From contig NZ_VFON01000001.1 in NCBI RefSeq assembly GCF_006716085.1, forward strand, positions 2,046,001-2,110,000: a stretch of DNA of 64,000 bases. Reading direction: 5' to 3'. Made by a program: the position numbers and the translations under genes. Under the pieces are notes generated by a model, which was given only the letters and a program-made list of their open reading frames with translations, was not told the origin of the DNA and did no database searches. Positions 26,054-34,614 of this stretch are shown piece by piece. The stretch is from Leucobacter komagatae. GTDB taxonomy: Bacteria; Actinomycetota; Actinomycetes; Actinomycetales; Microbacteriaceae. Positions within the stretch are counted from its first letter, which is position 1; every line of letters starts with the position of its first letter.

Positions 26054-26792
26054 GCTTCCCCTCCTGGTCCGGCCCCCTCAGCTTCGGGTCACTCCACTTC
26101 GGGAAGTCGACGTACACGCCAGGAACTGATTCCTCCCCGGGAGGGAAGAACGAACCTTTCGGAATCCGGTAATCGATATCATCCGACAGCTCAGACTGAT
26201 CCGCCCAGAACAAGCCGCTCATGACCGACAGGTTGTATTGACCGTTGTCCTGCACCTGATAGACCATCCTGAACCCATCCTCGGTCACCGCCCGAGCCTC
26301 AAACCGGTGCGGACCCAACCCCGTCCGATCCTCAACATCAATCAACGACGCCTCCCACCCTTGCGACTCGAAGTACTCGATCATCGGCACCGCATCCTCA
26401 CGCGCTCCAACCGCGCCTTCGGGGTGAATAGTGCGAGTCAAATCAATGAAGTACGAATTCCGACTGTCAGCTCCTGGAAACGGATACGCAGCTGAAGGCC
26501 CACTCCACGGACCTCCCACCCCACCCGTCAGCCACTTCCAAGACCCCGTCGACAGTTGCAACTGCGCGTCGGTCATTAGCTCGCGGGCACGCTCATACCG
26601 CTCACCGTAAAGATCAAAGCGCTCCTCGGCAGACAACGCCGAAACCTCAGCACGAGTCATCCCAGCTGAATCCTCAACATTCATAATCGCCACCCTTTCC
26701 GAACAGCCGACAATCCCAAGGGAGAACACCGCGACGAGCAAGAGAGACGATGCCCGCCCCAAGGTTCGCTTCCAGTATCCTTTCTTCCTCAT
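26046..26792 (-). CDS. Lipoprotein, tandem copy 1 (possible immunity protein)
   Basis: 248 residues from ATG. The signal peptide is basic (RKKGYWKRTLGR) with lipobox SLGIVGC. It is a near-identical paralogue of the next gene over about 160 central residues; the signal peptide and the last 40 residues differ most. Start ATG overlaps the upstream hydrolase stop by one base (TGATG), so the two are translationally coupled. GGAG lies five bases before the ATG. Confidence 0.8.
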   Translation of the reverse strand: MRKKGYWKRTLGRASSLLLVAVFSLGIVGCSERVAIMNVEDSAGMTRAEVSALSAEERFDLYGERYERARELMTDAQLQLSTGSWKWLTGGVGGPWSGPSAAYPFPGADSRNSYFIDLTRTIHPEGAVGAREDAVPMIEYFESQGWEASLIDVEDRTGLGPHRFEARAVTEDGFRMVYQVQDNGQYNLSVMSGLFWADQSELSDDIDYRIPKGSFFPPGEESVPGVYVDFPKWSDPKLRGPDQEGKRG

Positions 26793-28729
26793 CACTTCTC
26801 CGCCGGTCTTGCAAGGACGGTTCCAGATTCACCGAGCGAAGTGGAGTCTTGCGACAGGTATCCAACCGTTCCGTCTGTGTTCCACGGGCGCCAGGAGTCT
26901 TTCTCAGCGTAAAGGCTGTGCATCGTCGTGGCTTTCAACAGCACGCCACCCGGGCCGACCGACGCCTCTGCGCTGAGCGCTTCGAAACCGTCAATCTCAC
27001 GGGGGTCAAGGCCTTTCCCGCCACCCTTTCCCATCCATGCGAGGTTATCTCCGGTTGCATGCACCGCGTACTTTTGGGTGGCGTTGATCTGGCCCGCCGT
27101 GGTGCCGTCTGCAACCCCGGCCGACCCGAGAGTCACGACGGCGCCGACGTCGAAGTTGGTCTGTTTCAGCGCCTGCACCGCGACGGTGGAACCGTAGGAG
27201 TGCCCGAAGACGGCGAGCTGCGTGGGCGGGCTACCGTATTCGCCGCGGCTCGCGCTCAGGCCGTTGAGAAACGACGTGAGTTCTTGTGCACCCGAGTCCG
27301 CGTGTTCCAGGCTGCGCACCTGGCTGACTTTCGTCGGCGAGCGGTACCCGATCCAGTTCACGACAGCAAACGATGCTGAGTCGTTCTTTCGCTTTGCATC
27401 GTTGTACAGCGCCTGCGCTGCCTTGTTGCCATTGAACATATCGCCCACCCCTGAGCCCATCCCAGAGACGAGCACCCCGATATTCGATGCGGCGTCAAGG
27501 TCCCCGAGCGAGATACCCGCAACAAGAGCCCCGTCGTGACTACCTAGCCCAAGTAACTGCACCGCTGGAGCGCCAGGCATACGGTCGGCTTCCTTCTCAG
27601 CTTCCGTAAGCGCGCCCTTGATCGCCTCAAGCTGCCTGACGAAGTCGCCATACGAGACGTCAGGAAGAGCCTCCGCAGCACCGTTGAGCGAGGGATGTCG
27701 CGCGTTCACCGCGGCCAGCGGATCCGAGAACCCCATGAGCTCGTAGGCGAGCTTCGGGTTGGCGATCGCGTAGTCCAAGAACTCCCGCGAGGCCGCATCC
27801 TGTGCCCAGGCGGGCAGCCCGCTCATGCTCGCGAGCGCGAGCAGCGCTGCGGGCGGCAGCAGCTGCACGTCTGCTGGAGTGAGCCCGAGCGAGTGCCAGT
27901 ACTCTGCCGCCTCCTCAGGCGATAGGTCGCCGTTGAGCAGCTGCTTGAACCTCGGGCTGTCAGCGATGTCGAGCACCGTCGAGCGAGCAAGCAGGTCGAG
28001 CCGCGCGTTGCTGAGGGTTCCCCCTCCCGCACGCGCAAACTGATCGGCGATGCGCCCCACCCACTTGGCGTCCGCCACATTCTCCGTCACCATCCGGGGA
28101 AAGCCTGACACGAACGACATGGTGCCAAACCTGAGCCACGAGCAGTGCTCGACGAAACTCACCCAGGCATTCTGCAGTGCGGGAATATGCTCTTCGAGCC
28201 CTGTGTCGAGCGTGCGCGAGCGAGACACGAATGTGCGAAGTCGCGACGGATCCGCCGAGCTTCTCCCTCCGCTCGGCCCGCCGCGGGCCGACCTGTCACG
28301 CCGCCCGGGCGCAAACGCACCCGCGATTTCTGGCGGGGCGATCGCATACTCCGATGGCTTCGGGTCGGTAGCCGCCGAGCCCGCGTGTGCCGCACCGGTT
28401 GGGTCCGCCGCCCGTTCGACCGCGCGCTGATCCTCGCGAACCTGCCAGGCCGCCAGGTCGTTCAGCCGGCTACGCTCGGCCTCTGCTTTGGTCTTCGCGT
28501 CTCGAATCGTCGTGGCGAGATCATCGAGCACCCCCGCAAGTCGCAACCGGTCTTCGACCTCTACCCTGCGGGTGATCGCAAACACCCTCGAGTAGGCCCC
28601 GGCGAAGTTCACCATTGCGATTTCCGCGGCTGAGCTTCTCGTCGCGGACTGCCCCCTGAGGGCGCCTGACGAGCGGGCGAGCTCCGTGAGCACGCCGTCG
28701 GCCACCGCGTCGTCAAACTTGATCGGCAA
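26792..28729 (-). CDS. WXG-like helical protein with C-terminal alpha/beta hydrolase (DUF1023 type)
   Basis: 645 residues. Residues 1-110 are charged helices with coiled-coil character (KTKAEAERSRLNDLAAW), then a Pro/Ser/Gly linker, and a second helical zone with a WVG turn at 223-225. The C-terminal half is an alpha/beta hydrolase: nucleophile elbow GHSYGS (Ser511), with Asp561 (ATGDNLAW) and His604 (TMHSLY) as likely triad. No ordinary signal peptide is seen. TTG start, AGGAG eight bases upstream. It is coupled to two lipoproteins, a layout resembling a secreted lipase toxin with immunity lipoproteins. Confidence 0.82.
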   Translation of the reverse strand: MPIKFDDAVADGVLTELARSSGALRGQSATRSSAAEIAMVNFAGAYSRVFAITRRVEVEDRLRLAGVLDDLATTIRDAKTKAEAERSRLNDLAAWQVREDQRAVERAADPTGAAHAGSAATDPKPSEYAIAPPEIAGAFAPGRRDRSARGGPSGGRSSADPSRLRTFVSRSRTLDTGLEEHIPALQNAWVSFVEHCSWLRFGTMSFVSGFPRMVTENVADAKWVGRIADQFARAGGGTLSNARLDLLARSTVLDIADSPRFKQLLNGDLSPEEAAEYWHSLGLTPADVQLLPPAALLALASMSGLPAWAQDAASREFLDYAIANPKLAYELMGFSDPLAAVNARHPSLNGAAEALPDVSYGDFVRQLEAIKGALTEAEKEADRMPGAPAVQLLGLGSHDGALVAGISLGDLDAASNIGVLVSGMGSGVGDMFNGNKAAQALYNDAKRKNDSASFAVVNWIGYRSPTKVSQVRSLEHADSGAQELTSFLNGLSASRGEYGSPPTQLAVFGHSYGSTVAVQALKQTNFDVGAVVTLGSAGVADGTTAGQINATQKYAVHATGDNLAWMGKGGGKGLDPREIDGFEALSAEASVGPGGVLLKATTMHSLYAEKDSWRPWNTDGTVGYLSQDSTSLGESGTVLARPAEK

Positions 28730-28960
28730 GCCACACGCTCCTGACGTCCATGCTCACTGGCTCCTCGATCCTGACGGCGCGCCCTCCCGCTCGGGCGGAG
28801 CGGCGGCGCTCAAAGCCACGGGGTGTCCAGGCTCTGTTTCACCAAAGGTACCAAACGAACATACGATTTATGAAACCGTTCTCCACACAGGTCAGTCGCA
28901 CCTGCGCGCCGCGGCGCCGTCGCCCGGACCCTGCCGCGCTCCTACGGGCGATCGAGGCGC

Positions 28961-30127
28961 TCACGCCGAGCGAAGGTCACCCGCGAGCGCCACGGCGTGC
29001 GCCGCCGTCTCACGAACGCGATCCTCCGCCCGCGCGGTGAGCTCAGCAAGATCGCTCGGACCGGGCGCGATCGAGAAGGCGGCCGTGATCCCCGCCGCGC
29101 GGCACTCCGCCGCCGTGAGCTCGACGGTTCCCGCAATCACAACGAGCGGCACGCCCGCAGGCCGGGTGCGCGCTACGAGGTCAACGACCTTGCCACCGAG
29201 CGACTGCGAGTCGAGCCGCCCCTCCCCCGTGAGCACGAGGCTCGCACTGGCGAGCCGGCGCGGAAGGTCGAGCGCACGCGAGATGAGATCCCCACCAGCG
29301 ATGGTCTCCGCGCCGAGCAGCGCGACCGCGGCGAGCGGGATCCCACCAGCCGCCCCAAAACCAGGCCGCTCCGTGTAGCTCGCGGTCGGCACCCCGTTGC
29401 GGTTCGCCAGGAGCGTGGCCAGGCGCTCGAGGCCCGCGTCGATGACAGCGATCTCCGCGCTGCCGGCGCCCTTCTGCGGACCATACACGGCGGCGGCCCC
29501 GGCTAGGCCGCAGAGCGGGGAGGTGACGTCGACCGCGACCCGCCAGGTCGCCGCGAGCGCGCGCGGGTCAAGCCGGGACGTGTCGATGGTAGAGATCTCG
29601 GCGAGCCCGGCAGCGCCCTCCCGCACCTCAGCGCCCAGCGCGTCGAGGAAGCGAACCCCGAGCGCGCGCAGCATGCCCGTGCCGCCGTCACTCGTCGCAG
29701 AGCCGCCGACGGTGAGCAAGATCTCCCCCGCGCCCCGCGAGAGCGCTTCGAGCGCGAGCTGACCGACGCCAAATGAGTCGGCGGTGAGCGGTTGCAGCGG
29801 CTGATCACTCACCCACGGAAGGCCGTTCGCCTCCGCGGCCTCGATGATCGCCGTCGCGCCGTCTGCGTCGATTCCGTAGCGCGCCGCGCGCGGCCGACCG
29901 AGTGCGTCTTGGGCGATCGCTTCCCGCGGGGTGACACCCCAGGCGGCAGTGAGCGCGTCGAGCGTCCCCTCACCTCCGTCGGCGAGCGGAATGGCAAGGT
30001 ACTCGGCCCGCTCTCCCCAGACCTCCCTGGCCCCATCAAGCATCGCCGCGGCAGCCTCGGCCGCAGAGCAGCTCCCTTTAAACGAGTCGGGTGCGGCCAC
30101 GATGACGGGGCGCTGTGTGCCGTGCAT
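28961..30127 (-). CDS. Glycerate kinase
   Basis: 388 residues, GlxK/GarK-type glycerate 2-kinase. Family motifs: VAAPDSFKGSCSA at the start, PLADGGEGT, ILLTVGGSATSDGGTGMLRALG (active-site region) and LVLTGEGRLDSQSLGGKV. It phosphorylates glycerate and feeds it into lower glycolysis. ATG start near the end of the gap to the Dabb gene; it is not obviously in an operon. Confidence 0.93.
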   Translation of the reverse strand: MHGTQRPVIVAAPDSFKGSCSAAEAAAAMLDGAREVWGERAEYLAIPLADGGEGTLDALTAAWGVTPREAIAQDALGRPRAARYGIDADGATAIIEAAEANGLPWVSDQPLQPLTADSFGVGQLALEALSRGAGEILLTVGGSATSDGGTGMLRALGVRFLDALGAEVREGAAGLAEISTIDTSRLDPRALAATWRVAVDVTSPLCGLAGAAAVYGPQKGAGSAEIAVIDAGLERLATLLANRNGVPTASYTERPGFGAAGGIPLAAVALLGAETIAGGDLISRALDLPRRLASASLVLTGEGRLDSQSLGGKVVDLVARTRPAGVPLVVIAGTVELTAAECRAAGITAAFSIAPGPSDLAELTARAEDRVRETAAHAVALAGDLRSA

Positions 30128-30161
30128 GCGTCTCAGCCTACGGCCCGGAGACGCCGGCCGG

Positions 30162-30464
30162 TTAGAGCTCGAAGTCGACCCCGGCGCGGCCCGCGGAGCG
30201 CTCCTTCACGAGCGCAACGACCGCGAGGTGATCAGGGTGCGTCGCGTAGACATCGAGTGCCGCCTGGTCCTCATGGTCGCTCACCAGCACGAGGTCCCAG
30301 TTCGCCTCGGCGTTGAACTCGTTCAGGCGCACATCAAGCGCGAGAATCCCGGGCACAGTCTGCGGCAGTGGCCGCAGCGCGTCGGCGATCTCGGCCGCCT
30401 GGCGGGCGCGGTCCGCTGGGGTCTCGCCGTTCATCTTCCAGCTCACGATATGGCGTACGGTCAC
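30162..30464 (-). CDS. Dabb-domain (stress-responsive A/B barrel) protein
   Basis: 100 residues. Starts TVRHIVSWKM, has VPGILALDVRLNEF and DLVLVSDHEDQAALDVYATHPDH, the classic Dabb dimeric ferredoxin-like barrel. Function in most bacteria is unknown; some relatives are small cyclases or decarboxylases. GTG start with AAGGAG five bases upstream. Confidence 0.9.
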   Translation of the reverse strand: MTVRHIVSWKMNGETPADRARQAAEIADALRPLPQTVPGILALDVRLNEFNAEANWDLVLVSDHEDQAALDVYATHPDHLAVVALVKERSAGRAGVDFEL

Positions 30465-30513
30465 GGGGGCTCCTTGAGGTGTTTCTGGGCAGTTCTCTAT
30501 GTGGATCGTGGGC

Positions 30514-30807
30514 CTAGCGGCGCCAGAAGGACTTCTTCGCGCCGCCCGCCGCTCGCCGCACAGCCGCTTCGAACTTCTCGGCGTCGACGTGCCAGATGGC
30601 GTGCCGCTTCTCCCCGATCCGCACCACGGGAATGTCTTCCGAGTGCAGGCGTGCGAGCTCTTCGTCCGCGAGGATGTCGAGCTCGACGAGTTCCGTTGCG
30701 ACGCCGTCGGCGGTGAGGGCCGACCGCACCTGTTCGATCACGGCCCGGGCATCATCACAGAGGTGACAGCCGGGCTTTCCGATGAGGGTCACGCGCACAG
30801 GTTCCAC
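30514..30807 (-). CDS. Glutaredoxin-family thioredoxin-fold protein
   Basis: 97 residues. The redox motif CHLC lies in GKPGCHLCDDARAV, and cis-Pro is in SEDIPVVRIGEKRHA. It is of the small DUF836/glutaredoxin-like group widespread in actinobacteria, which lack glutathione, so its electron donor is uncertain. GTG start; divergent from the lipoprotein across 39 bases. Confidence 0.9.
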   Translation of the reverse strand: MEPVRVTLIGKPGCHLCDDARAVIEQVRSALTADGVATELVELDILADEELARLHSEDIPVVRIGEKRHAIWHVDAEKFEAAVRRAAGGAKKSFWRR

Positions 30808-30846
30808 GGTTCAAGTCTAGGGCGAGCATTCGCTACCCTCGTTCCC

Positions 30847-31440
30847 ATGCGCAGAATCATCCAGGCCACCGGAGTCACGCTCACCCTCCTGCTCGTGGCG
30901 GGCTGTGCCGGGGCGGGCCCGGCGACCAGCACGACCCCAAAGACTGGGGGTACCGACGCGCCAACCGGCTCGACATCGCAACTACCCACCGACACCCCGT
31001 TCTCGCTCGACGGCATCACCTCGTGCGCTCAGGTTGAGGCCGTCGTCACGCCGTACATCACGGGCCTCGTACCGAACGAGGCAAACACCGTCGACGAGTG
31101 GGGCGTCAGCTGCTCATGGGAGACGGCCGAGGGAGAGCTGAACCCCGACAATATTCGCGCGGTCTCTGTGCAGCTCGCCCCGGTCGAGGCGGGGTCTGAG
31201 ACGCCAGACACCAGCCTTATCGCAGACATGGACGGTGGCGAAGTGCTGGAGCACGGTTGGGTGACTTCGAACGGCGGCGTCGCGTTCTCACTCTCGCTTG
31301 GTACCGCCGTGGCCGGCGCGATCGCCACGACGGTATGGGTTCCGGGCGTTGAAGCGACTGTTGGTGGTGGCCAGTGGGCGGGGGCTCCGGCGCTCGACGG
31401 CGAGGCCGCGGTCGAGGTCGTGCGCTCCCTCATCGGGTAG
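30847..31440 (+). CDS. Lipoprotein of unknown function
   Basis: 197 residues. The signal peptide ends with lipobox LLVAGC (Cys about 20), followed by a Thr/Pro/Ser-rich linker and a domain starting near ITSCAQVEAVVTPYI with a second Cys in GVSCSWET, probably a disulfide. Short extracytoplasmic binding-like domain; no family recognised. It ends near a strong bidirectional terminator. Confidence 0.82.
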   Translation: MRRIIQATGVTLTLLLVAGCAGAGPATSTTPKTGGTDAPTGSTSQLPTDTPFSLDGITSCAQVEAVVTPYITGLVPNEANTVDEWGVSCSWETAEGELNPDNIRAVSVQLAPVEAGSETPDTSLIADMDGGEVLEHGWVTSNGGVAFSLSLGTAVAGAIATTVWVPGVEATVGGGQWAGAPALDGEAAVEVVRSLIG

Positions 31441-31486
31441 GGCGCTGCCTTAGCCGGCAACCGGCCAGCCTCTCGCGGAAACAACA

Positions 31487-31523
31487 AAGCGGCCGACAAC
31501 GATCACATCGTTGCCGGCCGCTT
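31487..31523. terminator. Bidirectional terminator
   Basis: AAGCGGCCG-a-CAACGAT pairs with ATCGTTG-c-CGGCCGCTT around a CAC loop, giving a 16-bp stem with one mismatch between the converging lipoprotein and bS22 genes. Confidence 0.87.
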
Positions 31524-31532
31524 GCAGTATGA

Positions 31533-31631
31533 CTACTTCTTGTTGCGGCGCTGGTGGCGCGTCTTCCGAAGCAGTTTGCGGTGCTTCTTCTTGGACATAC
31601 GCTTGCGGCGCTTCTTGATTACTGAACCCAT
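31533..31631 (-). CDS. Small ribosomal protein bS22
   Basis: 32 residues, extremely basic: [19 protein letters not shown] followed by [13 protein letters not shown]. It matches the actinobacterial protein with an AURKAIP1/COX24-like domain found in the mycobacterial 30S subunit near the decoding centre. It is too short for standard gene-length cutoffs. ATG at 31629-31631 with GAGGTAA upstream. A strong terminator follows it. Confidence 0.95.
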   Translation of the reverse strand: MGSVIKKRRKRMSKKKHRKLLRKTRHQRRNKK

Positions 31632-31731
31632 CAGTTACCTCACGTCTCTCGGGCCGTACGGGGCCTAACCGTAACGTGGCCCACAAGATCAACAGTCTAC
31701 AACGCCGCGCGCGCTCGCGCGAACTCACGAG

Positions 31732-32196
31732 CTATTCGCGCAGCTTAAAGCGCGCAACGAGCTCCTTCACACGGTGTTCAGCGACAGCCGCAGCGCGACC
31801 AATCCGCTCCGCGGCGCTCGCGGCTTCCTCGGGCAAAACCGGCTCGCCGTCTTGCAACCCCTCGGGCCCGGTCACGGTTGAGCCGTTGCCGTCGAGGTAC
31901 TCGACGGTGACCTCGGTGTCGAAGCCGGCAGAGAGGAACGGGATCACGAAATCCTCAACCATCTCGAGCGGCTCGGCGTTCAGCGAGTAGAAACGGTGCT
32001 GCCCCTCCTCACGAACTGTGACGAGTTCGGCGTCGCGAAGCACCTTCAGGTGCTTCGAAACTGTAGGCTGGCTGATCTCAAGCTGGTTGACAATCTCGGA
32101 GACGCTCATTTCGGCGTCGTCGACGTGACGGTCGAGAAGCACCTGCAAGATGTCACGCCTGGTCGCGTCCGCGATCACTCCGAAAATGTCTGGCAT
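31732..32196 (-). CDS. ArsR-family winged-helix regulator
   Basis: 154 residues. The helix-turn-helix is at about 10-85: FGVIADATRRDILQVLL, then VSEIVNQLEISQPTVSKHLKVL and VREEGQHRFYSL wing. No metal-site Cys pair is visible, so it is not a classical metal sensor. The C-terminal third is acidic then helical (AERIGRAAAVAEHRVKELVARF). I start at ATG in MPDIF; a GTG two codons upstream is possible. Divergent from ktrB across 72 bases. Confidence 0.87.
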   Translation of the reverse strand: MPDIFGVIADATRRDILQVLLDRHVDDAEMSVSEIVNQLEISQPTVSKHLKVLRDAELVTVREEGQHRFYSLNAEPLEMVEDFVIPFLSAGFDTEVTVEYLDGNGSTVTGPEGLQDGEPVLPEEAASAAERIGRAAAVAEHRVKELVARFKLRE

Positions 32197-32268
32197 AGAC
32201 ACCAGGGTATCCCGACCAGTGTGTAGCATGACAACATTGGCCCCCAACGTTCGCTGAAAGAAGGAGAA

Positions 32269-33705
32269 GTGAGCTCAAGCGCACTCACCAACCGGGCTCC
32301 CTTCCAGGGGAAAAGGTCGTCGTGGTTCCATGCGCTCATCCACACGACGCCTGCCCGGTTCGCGATCCTTGTCTTCACGAGCCTCGTAGCGATCTGGACC
32401 GCGCTCCTCGCGCTTCCCATCTCGAGCTCGACGTCTGAGATCACGCCGCTCGCCGACGCTCTCTTCACCGCCGTCTCCGCGATTTGCGTGACGGGCCTCT
32501 CCACAGTCGACATGGCGACGCACTGGTCGCTGTTTGGCGAGGTCGTGATCCTGCTCGGCATTCAGATCGGCGGCGTCGGCGTCCTCACCATCGCGAGCAT
32601 GCTCGGCATCACCGTGACGCGGCGCATGGGGCTGCGGCAGCGACTGCTCATCGCGAGCGACACCAACCCGAACCGCACCACCCGCGGTGCCTCCGAGAGC
32701 CAGGCTGTCGGGCTCGGTGATATCGGCGGGCTACTGTCTGCGGTGGCGATCAGCCTGCTCGTCATTGAGGCCGGCCTCACGCTCCTCATCACGCCCCGCC
32801 TCATGGCCGAGGGCATGGAATTCTGGCACGCGCTCTGGAATGGCTTCTATCTCGCGGCTTCGGCGTTCACAAACACCGGGTTTGTGCCGCTCGCCGGAGG
32901 CCTCGAACCGTACCTCGGCGACTACTACCTGCTCACGGTGCTCGCGCTCGGCGTGTTTCTCGGCAGCATCGGCTTCCCCGTCATCTTCGCGCTGTACCGC
33001 TACGTCGTGAAGGGCGCTGAGAAACGCCGCCACATCGGGCTCCACGCCAAGCTGACGCTGGCGACGACCCTCGTATTCGTGATTCTCGGCTGGCTGCTCA
33101 TTACCTCGCTCGAGTGGAACAACCCGGCCACGCTGGGGGCCGAGCCCGTCGGCCGCACTCTCTTCGACGCCTGGTACATGTCGATCATGACGAGGTCTGG
33201 CGGCCTCGGCATCATCGACCCGATGGAGATGAACGGGTCGACGAGGCTCGTCATCGACATGCTCATGTTCGTCGGCGGCGGCTCGGCGTCAACGGCCGGC
33301 GGCATCAAGGTCACGACGATCGCCGTGCTCTTCCTCGCCGCCTACGCCGAGGCTCGCGGCTACAAGGATATGCAGGCCTTCGGGCGGCGGATTCCGACCG
33401 AGGTGCTCCGCGTCGCGGTCTCCGTGCTCATCTGGGGCGCGACGATCGTGCTCATCTCGACGACGATCATCATGCACATGACGGGCTCGTCGCTCGACGA
33501 GACCCTGTTTGAGGTCATCTCGGCGTTCGGCACCTGTGGCCTGAGTACCGGCCTCTCAGAGGCCTTGCCCGCCCAGGGCAAGGTCGTTCTCGCGGCGACG
33601 ATGTGGGCGGGCCGAGTCGGCACCGTCACCCTCGCCGCCGCCGTCGCGGCGACCAGCCGCTCAAGACTCTTTAGATTCCCCGAAGAAAGGCCGATCGTTG
33701 GTTGA
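32269..33705 (+). CDS. ktrB: Potassium uptake channel subunit (TrkH/KtrB)
   Basis: 478 residues, about eight to ten membrane segments. The four pore-loop signatures are seen in order: CVTGLST, AFTNTGFVP, MTRSGGLGI and FGTCGLSTGL, each with the filter Gly. This is the membrane channel of a two-component Ktr-type system. GTG start with GGAG very close (two-base spacing), so translation may be modest. It overlaps ktrA by eight bases. Confidence 0.92.
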   Translation: MSSSALTNRAPFQGKRSSWFHALIHTTPARFAILVFTSLVAIWTALLALPISSSTSEITPLADALFTAVSAICVTGLSTVDMATHWSLFGEVVILLGIQIGGVGVLTIASMLGITVTRRMGLRQRLLIASDTNPNRTTRGASESQAVGLGDIGGLLSAVAISLLVIEAGLTLLITPRLMAEGMEFWHALWNGFYLAASAFTNTGFVPLAGGLEPYLGDYYLLTVLALGVFLGSIGFPVIFALYRYVVKGAEKRRHIGLHAKLTLATTLVFVILGWLLITSLEWNNPATLGAEPVGRTLFDAWYMSIMTRSGGLGIIDPMEMNGSTRLVIDMLMFVGGGSASTAGGIKVTTIAVLFLAAYAEARGYKDMQAFGRRIPTEVLRVAVSVLIWGATIVLISTTIIMHMTGSSLDETLFEVISAFGTCGLSTGLSEALPAQGKVVLAATMWAGRVGTVTLAAAVAATSRSRLFRFPEERPIVG

Positions 33706-34363
33706 TATTCGAAGTGATGCCCCGGTCATCGTGATCGGCCTCGGCCGGTTCGGCGCCTCGACCGCAGGTCAGCTCGACAGACAGGATCGCGAGGTGCTCG
33801 TCGTCGACAACAACGCCGAGCTCGTGCAGAAGTGGTCGGATCGCGTGACCCACGCCGTGCAGGCCGACGCCCGCTCGATGGAGGCGCTGCAGCAGATCGG
33901 CGCCGACGAGTTTCAGATCGCCGTCGTCGCGACGGGTGCCTCGATCGAGTCAAGCGTGCTCATCGCAGCAAACCTCGTCGACCTCGGCGTGCCGCAGATC
34001 TGGGCCAAGGCGATCTCGCATTCGCACGGCAAGATCCTCGAGCGAATTGGTGTGAACCACGTCATCTACCCCGAGCGTGAGGCGGGCGAGCGCGTCGCCC
34101 ACCTGCTCTCCGGGGCGATGCTCGACTTCATCCAGTTCGACGACAACTACGTCATCGCGAAGATGTACCCGCCCCGCTCGGTTCGCGGGCGCACCCTGCG
34201 GGAGAGCGGCGTTCGCACCCGCTACCGCGTCACGGTGGTTGGCGTGAAGACGCCGGGTGAGCCGTTCACGCACGCGACGCAGGAGACCATGATTTCCAGG
34301 CACGACCTCATCATCGTGTCGGGCACGGCGGCAGACGTCGAGAGGTTCGCAACGATCGGTTAG
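33698..34363 (+). CDS. ktrA: Potassium uptake regulatory subunit (TrkA/KtrA, RCK)
   Basis: 221 residues: RCK-N domain with nucleotide motif VIVIGLGRFGASTA and EVLVVDNNAELV, then RCK-C from about 145 (SVRGRTLRESGVRTRYRV). It binds ATP/ADP or NAD(H) and gates KtrB. TTG start inside the end of ktrB, with GAAAGG upstream. The single RCK pair and the ktrB-ktrA order fit Ktr rather than two-domain Trk. Confidence 0.92.
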   Translation: MVDIRSDAPVIVIGLGRFGASTAGQLDRQDREVLVVDNNAELVQKWSDRVTHAVQADARSMEALQQIGADEFQIAVVATGASIESSVLIAANLVDLGVPQIWAKAISHSHGKILERIGVNHVIYPEREAGERVAHLLSGAMLDFIQFDDNYVIAKMYPPRSVRGRTLRESGVRTRYRVTVVGVKTPGEPFTHATQETMISRHDLIIVSGTAADVERFATIG

Positions 34364-34367
34364 TCGG

Positions 34368-34385
34368 GGCCGGGGCACCCCGGCC
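34368..34385. terminator. GC-rich hairpin after ktrA
   Basis: GGCCGGGG-CA-CCCCGGCC is an 8-bp perfect inverted repeat 4 bases past the ktrA stop. It lacks a T-run, so it may be a Rho-independent terminator or an end-protecting stem. Confidence 0.5.
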
Positions 34386-34460
34386 AGGCCCGGAGGCGCT
34401 TTGGCTCAGCCCCGAGGCCCCGGCCAGGCCCGAAAGAGCCCCGGCCAGGCCCGAAAGAGC
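34379..34460. repeat. Tandem 21-base repeats between ktrA and proC
   Basis: cccggccaggcccgaaagagc occurs twice in tandem (34419-34439 and 34440-34460), and its first part (cccggccaggcccg) occurs again at about 34379. Noncoding. Confidence 0.8.
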
Positions 34461-34481
34461 CCCGACTCAGCCCTTCGCCAT

Positions 34482-34499
34482 GGGATCTGCACGAGATAT
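34482..34499 (+). repeat. Dispersed intergenic motif, copy A
   Basis: GGGATCTGCACGAGATAT shares 16 of 18 bases with 49498-49515, also intergenic; a related CATAG-nn-ACTG word follows in each. It may be a short dispersed element. Confidence 0.4.
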
Positions 34500-34614
34500 C
34501 CCCACTTCGGGCCGGGTCGGCATAGCTACTGCCGATTGCATACGCTGCGCAAAAAGCAACCGGGCTACACAAGCAGTATCCGGGCTGCGCCACAAGCAAC
34601 CGGCAGCAACCGAG

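Noticed and set aside
25286..26795. Insertion-sequence-driven duplication
   Set aside because: No terminal inverted repeats, transposase or target duplication seen around the paired lipoproteins.
31450..31728. 92-codon frame covering the bS22 region
   Set aside because: Same strand but another frame; it spans a terminator, and bS22 is a strong match.
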